Below, in pieces: positions 1 to 8,118 of a stretch of DNA of 37,650 nt. Source of the stretch: Ignatzschineria indica. Its GTDB lineage: Bacteria > Pseudomonadota > Gammaproteobacteria > Cardiobacteriales > Wohlfahrtiimonadaceae. The notes beneath the pieces were generated by a model. It saw only the letters and a list, made by a program, of their open reading frames with translations. It ran no database searches and was not told where the DNA came from. The stretch covers positions 1 through 37,650 of the forward strand of contig NZ_QEWR01000007.1 of the NCBI RefSeq assembly GCF_003121925.1, read 5' to 3'. A program made the translations under genes and the position numbers. Every line of letters starts with the position of its first letter. Positions within the stretch are counted from its first letter, which is position 1.

Positions 1-421
<421 letters not shown>

Positions 422-602
422 ATAATAGGTCTTAGACAATTTTGATACGAGACATGATCGTTTCCAGAGTTGACGCGAATACAAACAACTTAAGCAATTC
501 AATCAGACATTGCTGTTACTAACCAACTAATCAAATTTATTCGTGAGTGAAGTGCAAGATAAAATGTAGAGATGCATCAGCACTTCAAGCACAAGCCAGT
601 TT

Positions 603-718
603 TCCTGGGGAAAATAGCGCTATGGAACCACCTGATCCCATCCCGAACTCAGAAGTGAAACGTAGCAGCGCCGATGGTAGTGTGGGAGATCCCATGTGAG
701 AGTAGGTCAACCCCAGGG
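603..718 (+). rRNA. rrf: 5S ribosomal RNA
   Basis: The gene is about 116 nt long. It contains the hallmark blocks CCTGATCCCATCCCGAACTC (632-651), AGAAGTGAAACG and TGGGAGATCCCATGTGAGAGTAGG. Its ends were set by the terminal helix: CCTGGGG at 604-610 pairs with CCCCAGG at 711-717. It lies downstream of the 23S gene, as is usual in bacterial rRNA operons, and is followed at once by the operon terminator. Confidence 0.97.
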
Positions 719-730
719 CTTCATTAAGAG

Positions 731-760
731 AGCTCCTAGCTAATCAGCTAGGAGCTTTTT
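731..760 (+). terminator. rRNA operon intrinsic terminator
   Basis: A perfect 11-bp hairpin, AGCTCCTAGCT (731-741) and AGCTAGGAGCT (746-756) around the loop AATC, is followed by a T run. It sits 13 bases after the 5S gene and would end the rRNA operon. Confidence 0.93.
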
Positions 761-784
761 ATTTGTCTGGATTTTTTTATTCTT

Positions 785-1965
785 AAGAAAGCTCCTGGAG
801 CTGCGGGAACCGACTACTTCATTCTTTTAGCCAGCGCATGCCCGCAGTTTGGCATTTGCGATGCCTCTTGCCGGCACGCAGTTTCTGGAAGAATGCGATA
901 GTGAAGACCGGCAGCTCATCAGCCCCTGTTTGTTTTAGGGTTTGAACTCATAAGAGGATTTATTGAGTGGCGGGAGCCGACTCTCTCACTCTTATCACAA
1001 CTGTATGCCCGCCGGTCGGTATCTTCTATGCCCCTTGCCGGCATGCTGTTTTTTTCAGTATGATTAATTATTAATGTAGCGATATTTGCCGGCATGCAAT
1101 TCTTGAAAGTATGCAGTAGTGATACCCGGCAGCTCATCAGCCTCTGTTTGTTTTAGGGTTTGAACTTATAAGAGGATTTATTGAGTGGCGGGAGCCGACT
1201 CTCTCACTCTTATCACAACTGTATGCCCGCTGGTCGATATCTTCTATGCCCCTTGCCGGCATGCTGTTTTTGGAAGAACGTGATAGTGAGGACCGGCAGC
1301 TCGTCAGTCTGTTTTTTTCAGTATGATTAATTATTAATGTAGCGATATTTGCCGGCATGCAATTCTTGAAAGTATGCAGTAGTGATTCCCGGCAACTCAT
1401 CAGCCTCTGTTTGTTTTAGGGTTTGAACTTATAAGAGGATTTATTGAGTGGCGGGAGCCGACTCTCTCACTCTTATCACAACTACATGCCCGCCGGTCGA
1501 TATCTTCTATGCCCCTTGCCGGCATGCTGTTTTTGGAAGAACGTGATAGTGAGGACCGGCAGCTCGTCAGTCTGTTTTTTTCAGTATGATTAATTATTAA
1601 TGTAGCGATATTTGCCGGCACGCAGTTTTTGGAAGAACGTGATAGTGAGGACCGGCAACTCATCAGCCCCTGTTTGTTCTAGGGTTTGAACTCATAAGAG
1701 GATTTATTGAGTGGCGGGAGCCGACTATCTCACTCTTATCACAACTGCATGCCCGCCGGTCGGCATCTTCGATGCCCCTTGCCGGCACGCAGTTTCTGGA
1801 AGAATGTGATAGTGAAGACCGGCAGCTCGTCAGTCTATTTTCTTTCAGTATGATTAATTATTAATGTAGCGATATTTGCCGGCATGCGATTATTGGAAGT
1901 ATGCAGTAGCAAGATTCGGCAATTCATCAGCCCCTTTTGTTTTAGGGTTTGAACTCTTAAGAGGG
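785..1965. repeat. Tandem array of 263-bp units, about 4.5 copies
   Basis: The marker AGGGTTTGAAC recurs at 937, 1155, 1418, 1681 and 1944. The spacings are 218, 263, 263 and 263 bases, and the short unit lacks about 45 bases found in the others. A more diverged partial copy lies at about 785-936. Each full unit holds two copies of a sub-element of about 60 bases that begins with TGCCGGCA, carries a GATAGTGA-type core, and ends with CCGGCA and TCAG. The GCCGG and CCGGC ends can pair. A short AT-rich link (ATTAATTATTAATG) separates the two. Neighbouring units are nearly identical, which indicates recent duplication or homogenisation. The 87-codon frames seen on the minus strand (1137-1663) are by-products: the period is not a multiple of three and no ribosome-binding site precedes them. 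Nothing else was seen between the rRNA terminator and 2020 except an 8-bp hairpin (1972-1999). Confidence 0.92.
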
Positions 1966-2020
1966 CTCTTTATCTATTCTATCTTTAAAATGAATAGATT
2001 GAGGAAAGGCTTTATAAAGA

Positions 2021-2296
2021 TCAATTAATTGCTTCAATTTCCCCTCTTTGAAGCTGCCGCTCACGAGATCGCATTCGGCTATTTCTACTCTTTTCTTCTA
2101 ATTTTTGATTTTGTTCACTTGCTCGAATAGGAGTATGCTCATCATAGGGATAGATAATATTTTGCAAAATAAAGAAGAGCAATAGAGTGGCTAGAATAGC
2201 AAGAAGAGGAATGCCATATCGAATGAGTGCTCTTTGATAGCGGAGAATATAGATTAAAAAGAGAATAACAATAAGGGCGACAACAAGTAATATCAT
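2021..2296 (-). CDS. Small two-helix membrane protein, unknown function
   Basis: The predicted protein has 91 residues. Residues 1-18 and about 28-48 are strongly hydrophobic and should form two membrane helices separated by a short basic loop (RYQRALIRYG). The remaining C-terminal half is hydrophilic and very rich in Arg, Glu and Gln, so it probably lies in the cytoplasm as an extended or helical tail. I recognise no family. The start is the ATG at 2296. An AAAGGA lies about 14 bases upstream, which is a rather long spacing. It is preceded by the TM2-domain gene on the same strand, but a hairpin between them suggests separate transcripts. It could be a lineage-specific envelope protein. Confidence 0.6.
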   Translation of the reverse strand: MILLVVALIVILFLIYILRYQRALIRYGIPLLAILATLLLFFILQNIIYPYDEHTPIRASEQNQKLEEKSRNSRMRSRERQLQRGEIEAIN

Positions 2297-2373
2297 GAGA
2301 TAGGTGTAATTCCTTTGTGATGTTGTATCAATTTATCTGTAGTTATTGATTAGTACTACCAAGATATAGAATT

Positions 2374-2413
2374 GGGCTGATGGGTCTGCTCTTTTACAGA
2401 TACCCGTCAGCCC
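2374..2413 (-). terminator. Hairpin, probable terminator of the TM2-domain gene
   Basis: GGGCTGATGGGT (2374-2385) pairs with ACCCGTCAGCCC (2402-2413) over 12 positions with a single G-T/A-C style difference and a 16-base loop. It lies about 100 bases downstream of the minus-strand TM2 gene. The T-rich tail is weak on both strands, so efficiency is uncertain. Confidence 0.5.
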
Positions 2414-2511
2414 TTATTGGCTTTACCATCTATGTAGATCAGATACCATTTGATTACAATTACGTCACTCTAAAAAGAGGTGAGTTGTATGATGAATTCC
2501 GCTTTTAAAAG

Positions 2512-2865
2512 TTATAGTTGATCTGCAAATTTGAGTAAAAGATCTAAATTTCGTTGCCGGGTCTGCTTGGAGATGATAAACCAATCTATTACCGTCCAAA
2601 TACCTAGGCCACCAATTGTAATGAGCTTAAGAATTCCTAATAAAATATTACCAATATAGAAGCGATCTACAGCAAAAGAGCCGAAGAAGAAGGAGAGAAG
2701 TAATGCTAATGTCGGATCTTTAATAGGAAGCGCATGGAGTGCCGCTTGTTGACTCTCATTGAGCCTGTGTAAAATAGAGGTCACTGTTGTTAGTGCTTCT
2801 TTAGGATATTTATTCGCATTGATAGCAAGATAAGTATTGATAAACTCTTGATTATGACTATTCAC
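2512..2865 (-). CDS. TM2 domain-containing membrane protein
   Basis: The protein has 117 residues. Residues about 52-100 match the TM2 domain: two membrane helices joined by a short turn, with the typical FFGSFAVDRFYIG segment (60-72) at the end of the first helix and a D-W-F pattern (94-96) in the second. The first 50 residues are a soluble helical region with no recognised domain. TM2 proteins are widespread, but their bacterial function is generally unknown. The start ATG at 2865 is well supported by AAAGGAG eight bases upstream. It appears monocistronic, with a hairpin downstream. Confidence 0.85.
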   Translation of the reverse strand: MNSHNQEFINTYLAINANKYPKEALTTVTSILHRLNESQQAALHALPIKDPTLALLLSFFFGSFAVDRFYIGNILLGILKLITIGGLGIWTVIDWFIISKQTRQRNLDLLLKFADQL

Positions 2866-3073
2866 TAGAATACTCCTTTCTTCTACGTTGAATTCATCAG
2901 ATTGATCGATCCTTCTATGGTAGAGGTTTTTAATAGTACTACATACCTACATCTGCATCGATTATTAATAGGGAATCTCTTCCATTTTATACTAATAATA
3001 CTAATAGAGGAAAAATAGGGTTCTACTCTAAATTCTATTTTAGAATCGATCAGCATAATGTAGCAGAGTAATG

Positions 3074-3859
3074 TTATTGAATCATCAGGTCTGAAATCTC
3101 ATCGGCAGCTGTTAATAGTAGCGGAACAACTTCTTTTACAAATTGCTCACGACTCTTGTAACTTGTTGCAGGACAACTTACAGAGAGTACATATTGAATC
3201 TCTTTAGAGATTTTGCCGCGAATAGGTGCAGCGCAGGCAATCATATCGGGTTTAAAGTTTTTCCAGCTAATGAGATAGTCGGAGTTTCTTGCTATTTCGA
3301 TCTTTTCAATCAACTCATTGATATCTTTTGCTGTCGACGCAGAGTATTTTTTCCATTCAGAAATTCCTTCAAAACGTGCTCTTATCTCATCATTACTTAA
3401 TGAGCCTAATAACATTTGGCCAATGACTGTTGCATAAGCGGGCCATCGTGTTCCAACTCGAATATTGGAGGTAAAAGCTCCTAGTGCTTGAATATTATTG
3501 AGATAGACAATTTCGATATCATCGAGGACAGAGAGATGGACAGCCACTTTGGTTTTATCACGCAATTGTTGCATAATCGCCGTAACTTGCTGTGGAATAT
3601 TCATCGATTCAATAGCGGTGTAACCGAGTTGTAGTACTTTCACATTGAGCTTATAACTCTTATGAGGCGTGCGCAAAAGATAACCACAATATTCTAAAGT
3701 TTGGACTAAACGAAAAGCGCTAGATCGGTTGATATCTAAATTTTTAGCGATTTCACTGAGTGTCATTTCGCTCTTCTCGGCAGTAAAACTCTCTAATATC
3801 TTCAATCCTCTAACGAGTCCCGGCACAAGGTATTTTTCTGCATCAATCTCTTCAATCAT
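3074..3859 (-). CDS. IclR-family transcriptional regulator
   Basis: This 261-residue protein has the IclR layout: an N-terminal winged helix-turn-helix (about residues 11-72, with TLSEIAKNLDINRSSAFRLV as the recognition unit) and a C-terminal effector-binding domain (about 80-255). IclR proteins of this kind control aromatic-acid catabolic genes and respond to a substrate or pathway intermediate. It is divergent from the ring-hydroxylation gene cluster beginning at 4229, which makes it the likely local regulator. I chose the ATG at 3859 because GAGGAG (3867-3872 on the complement) lies seven bases upstream. A GTG at 3874 would add five residues but has no such site. Whether it activates or represses cannot be told from the sequence. 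Confidence 0.92.
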   Translation of the reverse strand: MIEEIDAEKYLVPGLVRGLKILESFTAEKSEMTLSEIAKNLDINRSSAFRLVQTLEYCGYLLRTPHKSYKLNVKVLQLGYTAIESMNIPQQVTAIMQQLRDKTKVAVHLSVLDDIEIVYLNNIQALGAFTSNIRVGTRWPAYATVIGQMLLGSLSNDEIRARFEGISEWKKYSASTAKDINELIEKIEIARNSDYLISWKNFKPDMIACAAPIRGKISKEIQYVLSVSCPATSYKSREQFVKEVVPLLLTAADEISDLMIQ

Positions 3860-3882
3860 CGCTAAACTCCTCACTTTTTATT

Positions 3883-3895
3883 CTTATCTATTATA
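3883..3895 (-). promoter_or_regulatory. Probable -10 element of the IclR gene
   Basis: The complement reads TATAAT at 3895-3890, placing a transcription start near 3883, about 24 bases before the ATG at 3859. No good -35 hexamer is found 16-18 bases upstream, which would suit a weak or regulated promoter. Confidence 0.45.
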
Positions 3896-3935
3896 GAAAA
3901 AATTAGCTGTTAAGACCTCTATTTAGAAAATGGGC

Positions 3936-3965
3936 TTGACAAGCTTCTTTTATTAATCGTATTCT
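3936..3965 (+). promoter_or_regulatory. Sigma-70-type promoter of the catabolic operon
   Basis: TTGACA (3936-3941) and TATTCT (3960-3965) are separated by 18 bases and point toward the ring-hydroxylation genes. The predicted start near 3972 would leave a leader of about 255 bases before the ferredoxin ATG at 4229. Confidence 0.55.
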
Positions 3966-3990
3966 TGCACTATTGTTTTATAAAGTAAAT

Positions 3991-4052
3991 GGTGTTTTAT
4001 ATATAAAACTAAATAATTTAGTAGATTGAGCAAAATAAGCCAGATAAAACAC
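3991..4052. promoter_or_regulatory. Palindromic operator candidates between regulator and operon
   Basis: GTTTTATATATAAAAC (3994-4009) is a perfect 16-bp palindrome about 20-35 bases downstream of the predicted operon start. GTGTTTTAT (3992-4000) also recurs inverted as ATAAAACAC (4044-4052). IclR proteins bind short palindromes in such divergent spacers, so these are candidate operators. High AT content makes chance AT palindromes easier, and binding is an inference. I noticed nothing else distinctive in the rest of the 3860-4228 spacer. Confidence 0.45.
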
Positions 4053-4228
4053 TATTCGTTATGGGATTACCCTTATAAATTAAATATCTTATTTTCATAA
4101 CTATCTTAATAACTATTTTAATAACAGACGATCTACCACTCACAAGATGTCAAAACAATAATATGAGTGGATCGCTATTTTCTGATTATCCCTGTCAAGC
4201 AGGATAGGGATCTTTGAGGAGGAAGAAG

Positions 4229-4540
4229 ATGAATTGGGTTTCAGCATGTCAAGTGGATGAAGTGGAAGAGTATATGCCTAAATCGGTTGATATTGGGGAT
4301 ATTAAGATCGGAATCTTTCAGGTGGGAGATCACTATTTCGCCATTGAGAATATCTGCCCCCATGCTTATGCGCTCTTAACAGAAGGCTTTGTGGAAGATG
4401 GAACAGTTGAATGTCCTCTTCATGAAGCTATTTTTGATATTAAGACGGGTAATTTAGAGAGTGGTCCTGGTTGCCGTAATTTATTGACCTATCCTGTAAA
4501 AGTAGAAGCCGGAGAGATCATGATCTCTCTTGCGCAGTAA
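4229..4540 (+). CDS. Rieske-type [2Fe-2S] ferredoxin of a ring hydroxylase
   Basis: The 103-residue protein is a single Rieske domain. The cluster ligands are visible as C43-P-H45 and C62-P-L-H65, with the usual spacing between the two pairs. The small soluble form resembles the ferredoxins (BphF/CarAc type) that pass electrons from a flavin reductase to a terminal oxygenase. The matching oxygenase is at 5189 and the reductase at 8119. The start is the ATG at 4229, seven bases after GAGGAGG (4216-4222 with a short A/G spacer). A TTG at 4214 would extend the frame but overlaps the Shine-Dalgarno sequence. It is the first gene of the cluster, but a hairpin follows it and may reduce read-through. 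Confidence 0.92.
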   Translation: MNWVSACQVDEVEEYMPKSVDIGDIKIGIFQVGDHYFAIENICPHAYALLTEGFVEDGTVECPLHEAIFDIKTGNLESGPGCRNLLTYPVKVEAGEIMISLAQ

Positions 4541-4860
4541 TAGTTGCTCTTAAAGAATCTTCTAGGGTATTGCTTAAAAACAGATTAAAAAACCAGATTA
4601 AAAATACATATTAAAAAAACAATATTAAAAGACAATATTGAGATCGATTTTCATCATATTCATGATAGTTAAGATCAATCTAACCCATGATTAATTGAGT
4701 TCCGATATCACCTCCATTTCCCTTTTGTTTGACCCGCTGTTGAGCGAAAGGGAGTTTTTTAAAGTATTTAAAATTATTTTAATGGGGAAGGGGATCGAGA
4801 GACAGAATAAATTAAAAAACTTTGTATACGATGAGATACAAAACTGAAGGAGGAAAGCAG
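4541..4860. other. Spacer with repeats, hairpin and inverted repeat
   Basis: No gene was found. The first 100 bases hold imperfect short repeats of the type GATTAAAAAACA/AATATTAAAA. A hairpin with a T run lies at 4720-4760. A 7-bp inverted repeat, TTTGTAT (4821-4827) and ATACAAA (4836-4842), ends five bases before the Shine-Dalgarno sequence AAGGAGG (4847-4853) of the next gene. Confidence 0.6.
4720..4760 (+). terminator. Possible intra-operon terminator or attenuator
   Basis: CCCTTTTG (4720-4727) pairs with CGAAAGGG (4745-4752) with one mismatch, and a six-T run follows at 4755-4760. It lies 180 bases after the ferredoxin stop and 100 bases before the next gene, so it could give partial termination between the first gene and the rest of the locus. 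Confidence 0.5.
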
Positions 4861-5160
4861 ATGGCAAATTACAATGAGAAGCTTAAAACCTGGCTAGAAA
4901 ATAGACCTAACCCTGATGCCGGCATCAATAATATTCAGATTCCTGGAGATGTGAAGCATGTGGTTTGGCAAAACCGTGCACATGAACCTTCCGCTTATGA
5001 GTTGAGTCTTGTGGAGAACCTTATTGCCGCTTTTTCAAAAGGGGCGACAACACTCTCCGAGGTGGTTTCTGCGCTTAATGAGCAAGGAATGTTATTAGAG
5101 AGTGGTGAGAAATTTACAGAAGAGAGCTTCGAAGCTGAGATGGCTCGTTTAGGTTATTAA
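4861..5160 (+). CDS. Small recombinase-like helix-turn-helix protein of Rieske oxygenase clusters
   Basis: The protein has 99 residues. Its C-terminal half (about 55-99) is a helical segment with the pattern L-x-E-V-V-x-A-L-N-E-Q-G, then T-E-E-S-F-E-A-E-M-A-R-L-G at the end. This resembles the helix-turn-helix fold of resolvase-type recombinases. No recombinase catalytic domain is present. I recall proteins of this form beside Rieske oxygenase genes in other bacteria, but their role is not known to me. It could be a small regulator, an assembly factor or a structural partner. The start at 4861 follows AAGGAGG by seven bases. The upstream ATG at 4822 has no such site. The oxygenase gene begins 28 bases downstream, so the two are very likely co-transcribed. 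Confidence 0.75.
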   Translation: MANYNEKLKTWLENRPNPDAGINNIQIPGDVKHVVWQNRAHEPSAYELSLVENLIAAFSKGATTLSEVVSALNEQGMLLESGEKFTEESFEAEMARLGY

Positions 5161-5188
5161 GGTTTTAAGAGTGTAGGAGGAGAAGATT

Positions 5189-6259
5189 ATGACATCTAGA
5201 AAATTTAAAGACGCACAAGAGTACCTCAACTTTGGTTTACGTAACCTGTGGCATCCAGTGTTAGCGAGTTGGGAGGTAGGGACTAGTCCTGTGGGAATTA
5301 CCCGCTTAGGTGAGAACATTGTTGTTTGGCGTGATGAAGAGGGTAAGGTTCATGCACTTGAAGATCGTTGCCCCCATCGTGGTGCGAGACTCTCTTTAGG
5401 ATGGAATTTAGGGAATCGTGTGGCTTGCTGGTATCACGGTGTTGAAGTTCGTTTTGATGGTGTTGTTGAGGATGTTCCTGCTGTTGCCAGTTGTCCTATG
5501 ACCGGGGCTACTTGTGTGAAGTCGTATCATGTGAAAGAGGTTCATGGTGCCATTTTCCTCTGGTTTGGTGTCGGTGATGAAGCACCTACAGAACTCACTT
5601 TTCCGGAGCAACTCGATAGTGATGAGTGGAGTCATTTCCTCTGTATTGCAGATTGGAAAGTCAATTATCAATATGCAGTTGATAATGTGATGGATCCTAT
5701 GCATGGAACTTATCTTCACTCCGTTTCTCACTCAATGTCTGAGGGTGATCGCCAAGCGGAGATGAGTCTGAAAATGACGAAGACAGGTTTTATCTTTGAG
5801 AAAGATGGGCAATCAGGCGTGAACTTTGACTGGGTGGAGTATGGGGAAACCGGTGGCGCTTGGTTACGACTCTCTATTCCTTATCAATCTAAATTTGGTC
5901 CTGGTGGAAGCTTCTGGATTGTTGGTTTTGCGACCCCTATTGATGAAAATAATACGCGCGTATTTTTCTGGCGTTGCCGTAAAGTTTCAGGATGGGAGCG
6001 TGATACTTGGCGCTTTATGTATCGTAATCATCTCGAGGGATTGCATTGGGATGTATTAGAGCAAGATCGTATTATTTTAGAATTATTAGCCCCTAATGCT
6101 CGTGAACATGAGTTCCTTTATCAACATGATGTGGGTATTACACGTCTCCGCCGTACCTTTAAGCGCGCAGCAGAAAAGCAGTTTAAAGAGTATGAGGCAT
6201 ATCAAGCGAGTCAGGAAAATGTAGATGCTGTGGGCGCCACTATTCATCCTGCAGAATAA
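5189..6259 (+). CDS. Rieske non-heme iron oxygenase, alpha subunit
   Basis: This 356-residue protein is the terminal oxygenase of a ring-hydroxylating system. The N-terminal Rieske domain has C61-P-H63-R-G and C80-W-Y-H83-G. The C-terminal catalytic domain has N-V-M-D169-P-M-H172-G-T-Y-L-H177, giving the bridging Asp and two His iron ligands. D293 in EQDRIILE is the likely third ligand. No beta-subunit gene is nearby, which fits alpha-only oxygenases such as those acting on phthalate-type or heteroaromatic substrates. Electrons should come from the reductase at 8119 through the ferredoxin at 4229. The start follows AGGAGG with good spacing. The substrate cannot be inferred with confidence. 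Confidence 0.93.
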   Translation: MTSRKFKDAQEYLNFGLRNLWHPVLASWEVGTSPVGITRLGENIVVWRDEEGKVHALEDRCPHRGARLSLGWNLGNRVACWYHGVEVRFDGVVEDVPAVASCPMTGATCVKSYHVKEVHGAIFLWFGVGDEAPTELTFPEQLDSDEWSHFLCIADWKVNYQYAVDNVMDPMHGTYLHSVSHSMSEGDRQAEMSLKMTKTGFIFEKDGQSGVNFDWVEYGETGGAWLRLSIPYQSKFGPGGSFWIVGFATPIDENNTRVFFWRCRKVSGWERDTWRFMYRNHLEGLHWDVLEQDRIILELLAPNAREHEFLYQHDVGITRLRRTFKRAAEKQFKEYEAYQASQENVDAVGATIHPAE

Positions 6260-6270
6260 TTGAGGTGATC

Positions 6271-7029
6271 ATGAGAGCACTATTAGAGGGAAAAAAGATC
6301 GTCATTACAGGAGCGGCACGCGGGTTAGGGTATGACTTTACTCGCGCGGCTCTAGAGGCTGGCGCTACAGTACTAATGGTCGATATTTTAGAGGATCATT
6401 TAAAAGAGCGAGCAGAATCGCTTCAAGCTGAAGGATTGCCGGCATCCTATATTGTGGCAGATTTAAGTTTGCCTGAAGCTATCGATAAGGTTGCTGAGGA
6501 AGTTGAGCAAGCATGGTCCTATGTGGATGGTTTAATTAATTGTGCGGCGCTAGCTACAGGTGTTGGAGGCGTCGATATGATGAATTATGATCCTGATCTA
6601 TGGGATCGAGTCATGACTATTAATGTGAAAGGAACATGGTTGATGACACAGGCGATGGTTCCTTTTCTTAAGAGATCGGACCAGGGTCGCGTGGTGAATA
6701 TCGCTTCCGATACGGCTCTTTGGGGAGCACCTAAATTGATGGCTTATACCGCAAGTAAAGGGGCTATCTTGGCGATGACACGCTCTATGGCTCGTGAATT
6801 GGGAGAGTTTAATATCACCGTCAACAGCCTCTCTCCAGGCTTAACATTAGTTGAAGCGACGGCATATGTGCCGGCAGAGCGCCACTCTCTCTACGTCAAT
6901 GGAAGAGCAATTCAACGGGAACAGTTACCGGAAGATGTTAGTGGAACCGCACTCTATCTTCTCTCTGATCTTGCCTCTTTTGTGACAGGGCAAAATATTC
7001 CCGTCAATGGTGGGTTTGTCTTCAATTAA
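6271..7029 (+). CDS. SDR-family dehydrogenase, likely dihydrodiol dehydrogenase
   Basis: The protein has 252 residues and a classical short-chain dehydrogenase/reductase fold. The cofactor motif T13-G-A-A-R-G-L-G20 is at the N-terminus, and the catalytic residues are S146, Y159 and K163 (Y-T-A-S-K). The usual NNAG is N90-C-A-A here. Directly after a ring-hydroxylating oxygenase, such an enzyme commonly oxidises the cis-dihydrodiol to a catechol using NAD(P)+. That role is inferred from position. I chose the ATG at 6271, preceded by TTGAGGTG, over a GTG at 6265 that overlaps this site. It begins 11 bases after the oxygenase stop, so the two genes should be translated from one message. Confidence 0.9.
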   Translation: MRALLEGKKIVITGAARGLGYDFTRAALEAGATVLMVDILEDHLKERAESLQAEGLPASYIVADLSLPEAIDKVAEEVEQAWSYVDGLINCAALATGVGGVDMMNYDPDLWDRVMTINVKGTWLMTQAMVPFLKRSDQGRVVNIASDTALWGAPKLMAYTASKGAILAMTRSMARELGEFNITVNSLSPGLTLVEATAYVPAERHSLYVNGRAIQREQLPEDVSGTALYLLSDLASFVTGQNIPVNGGFVFN

Positions 7030-7125
7030 ATGTTGCATCGAGACTCATGAGATTCACGAGATTCATGAGATTAGCTGGATTAACGGGATTAATCAGCGTC
7101 AGAAGTTTCAGCTAGGAGTTTAAGT

Positions 7126-8058
7126 ATGTTAAATGGAATTAAAACATTAAAGTTTGGTGTTGAGGATATCGCAAAGTCGAAACAATATCTTGCAGACTTC
7201 GGCCTTAAAGAGGTAGAGAGTGATATTGAGAGGGCAGCGAAATATCAATTAGGCAATGGTAGCTCAATCTATGTTTTTGCTATTGATGATGAGCGCTTAC
7301 CGCCGGCATTTGAAGCAGGGTCCACATTAAGAGAGGTGACTTGGGCGGTAAATCGTTATCAAGATATTGAGCTTCTAGCAGAGAGACTTCAGTCAGAGCC
7401 GGGATATCATTTTGCCGATGGTGTTGTTCAGTGTCAGGATCCTAATGGTATGACGCTCCGTTTTGAGGAGTTCGTTCTAAAAGCAGATTTAGAGGCGACA
7501 AGTCTACCAATCAATCAGTTTGGCAGAATCAATCGGGTCAATGCGCCTAGTCCTGTTTATGAAAAAGCAGATCCTGTTGCCATTGGGCATGTGGTCTTCT
7601 TTACCCCAGATTTAGAAAAGACGCAGAAGTTTTATGAAGAGAAGTTAGGCTTCTATCTTTCAGATGCCTATCGTGGGCGTGGCGCCTTTATGCGTTGTGC
7701 AGCAGAAGGTTGGCACCATGATCTCTTCTTATTGAAACTGCCACAACGTGAAACAACGGGGCTCAATCATGTTGCCTTTGTAGTGCGAGATATTCATGAG
7801 GTGATTGGTGGGGGGCTCAATATGAATCGACTCAAATGGGATTCCTTTATCGGTCCTGGTCGTCATCCTGTCTCATCGGCTTACTTTTGGTATGTTCATT
7901 CACCTTTAGGTGGCGCTTTTGAGTATTACACCAATGATGATTATGTGACGCCGGCATGGACCCCCCGAGTCTATGATTATGCGCTTGAGCTCTTTACGGA
8001 GTGGGCGATTGAGGGTGGCTTGGATCATGAAACACGACGCCAAGTCAAAGAATCTTAA
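7126..8058 (+). CDS. VOC-superfamily extradiol ring-cleavage dioxygenase
   Basis: The 310-residue protein has two tandem vicinal-oxygen-chelate domains, as in type I extradiol dioxygenases. The C-terminal domain carries the putative Fe(II) ligands H155 (IGHVVF), H215 (LNHVAF) and E266 (FEYYT). H197/H198 and Y256 lie where catalytic residues are found in BphC-type enzymes. The N-terminal domain has lost these ligands, as is usual in that family. It should cleave a catechol next to its two hydroxyls. Its position after the oxygenase and SDR fits the third step of a meta-cleavage route. AGGAG lies seven bases before the ATG. The 96-base spacer upstream has repeats of the GAGATTCA/GGGATTAA type. 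Confidence 0.88.
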   Translation: MLNGIKTLKFGVEDIAKSKQYLADFGLKEVESDIERAAKYQLGNGSSIYVFAIDDERLPPAFEAGSTLREVTWAVNRYQDIELLAERLQSEPGYHFADGVVQCQDPNGMTLRFEEFVLKADLEATSLPINQFGRINRVNAPSPVYEKADPVAIGHVVFFTPDLEKTQKFYEEKLGFYLSDAYRGRGAFMRCAAEGWHHDLFLLKLPQRETTGLNHVAFVVRDIHEVIGGGLNMNRLKWDSFIGPGRHPVSSAYFWYVHSPLGGAFEYYTNDDYVTPAWTPRVYDYALELFTEWAIEGGLDHETRRQVKES

Positions 8059-8069
8059 AGCGTCACTAT

Positions 8070-8085
8070 TGTTTCATGTGAAACC
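8070..8085. promoter_or_regulatory. Degenerate parS-like palindrome or short hairpin
   Basis: TGTTTCATGTGAAACC differs from the ParB-binding consensus TGTTTCACGTGAAACA at two positions, including the central C. GTTTCA and TGAAAC could also simply form a 6-bp hairpin in the mRNA between the dioxygenase and reductase genes. ParB binding is doubtful. Confidence 0.25.
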
Positions 8086-8118
8086 TGCTATCAAAATAGA
8101 AAAAAAGAGGGAGAGAAG

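Noticed and set aside
919-1663. Three similar 72-87 codon frames on the minus strand
   Set aside because: They are copies of the same stretch in the 263-bp array, touch end to start because of the repeat period, lack ribosome-binding sites, and the period is not a multiple of three.
785-1965. CRISPR array
   Set aside because: The units are 263 bases with no alternation of short identical repeats and unique spacers, and no cas gene is in the window.
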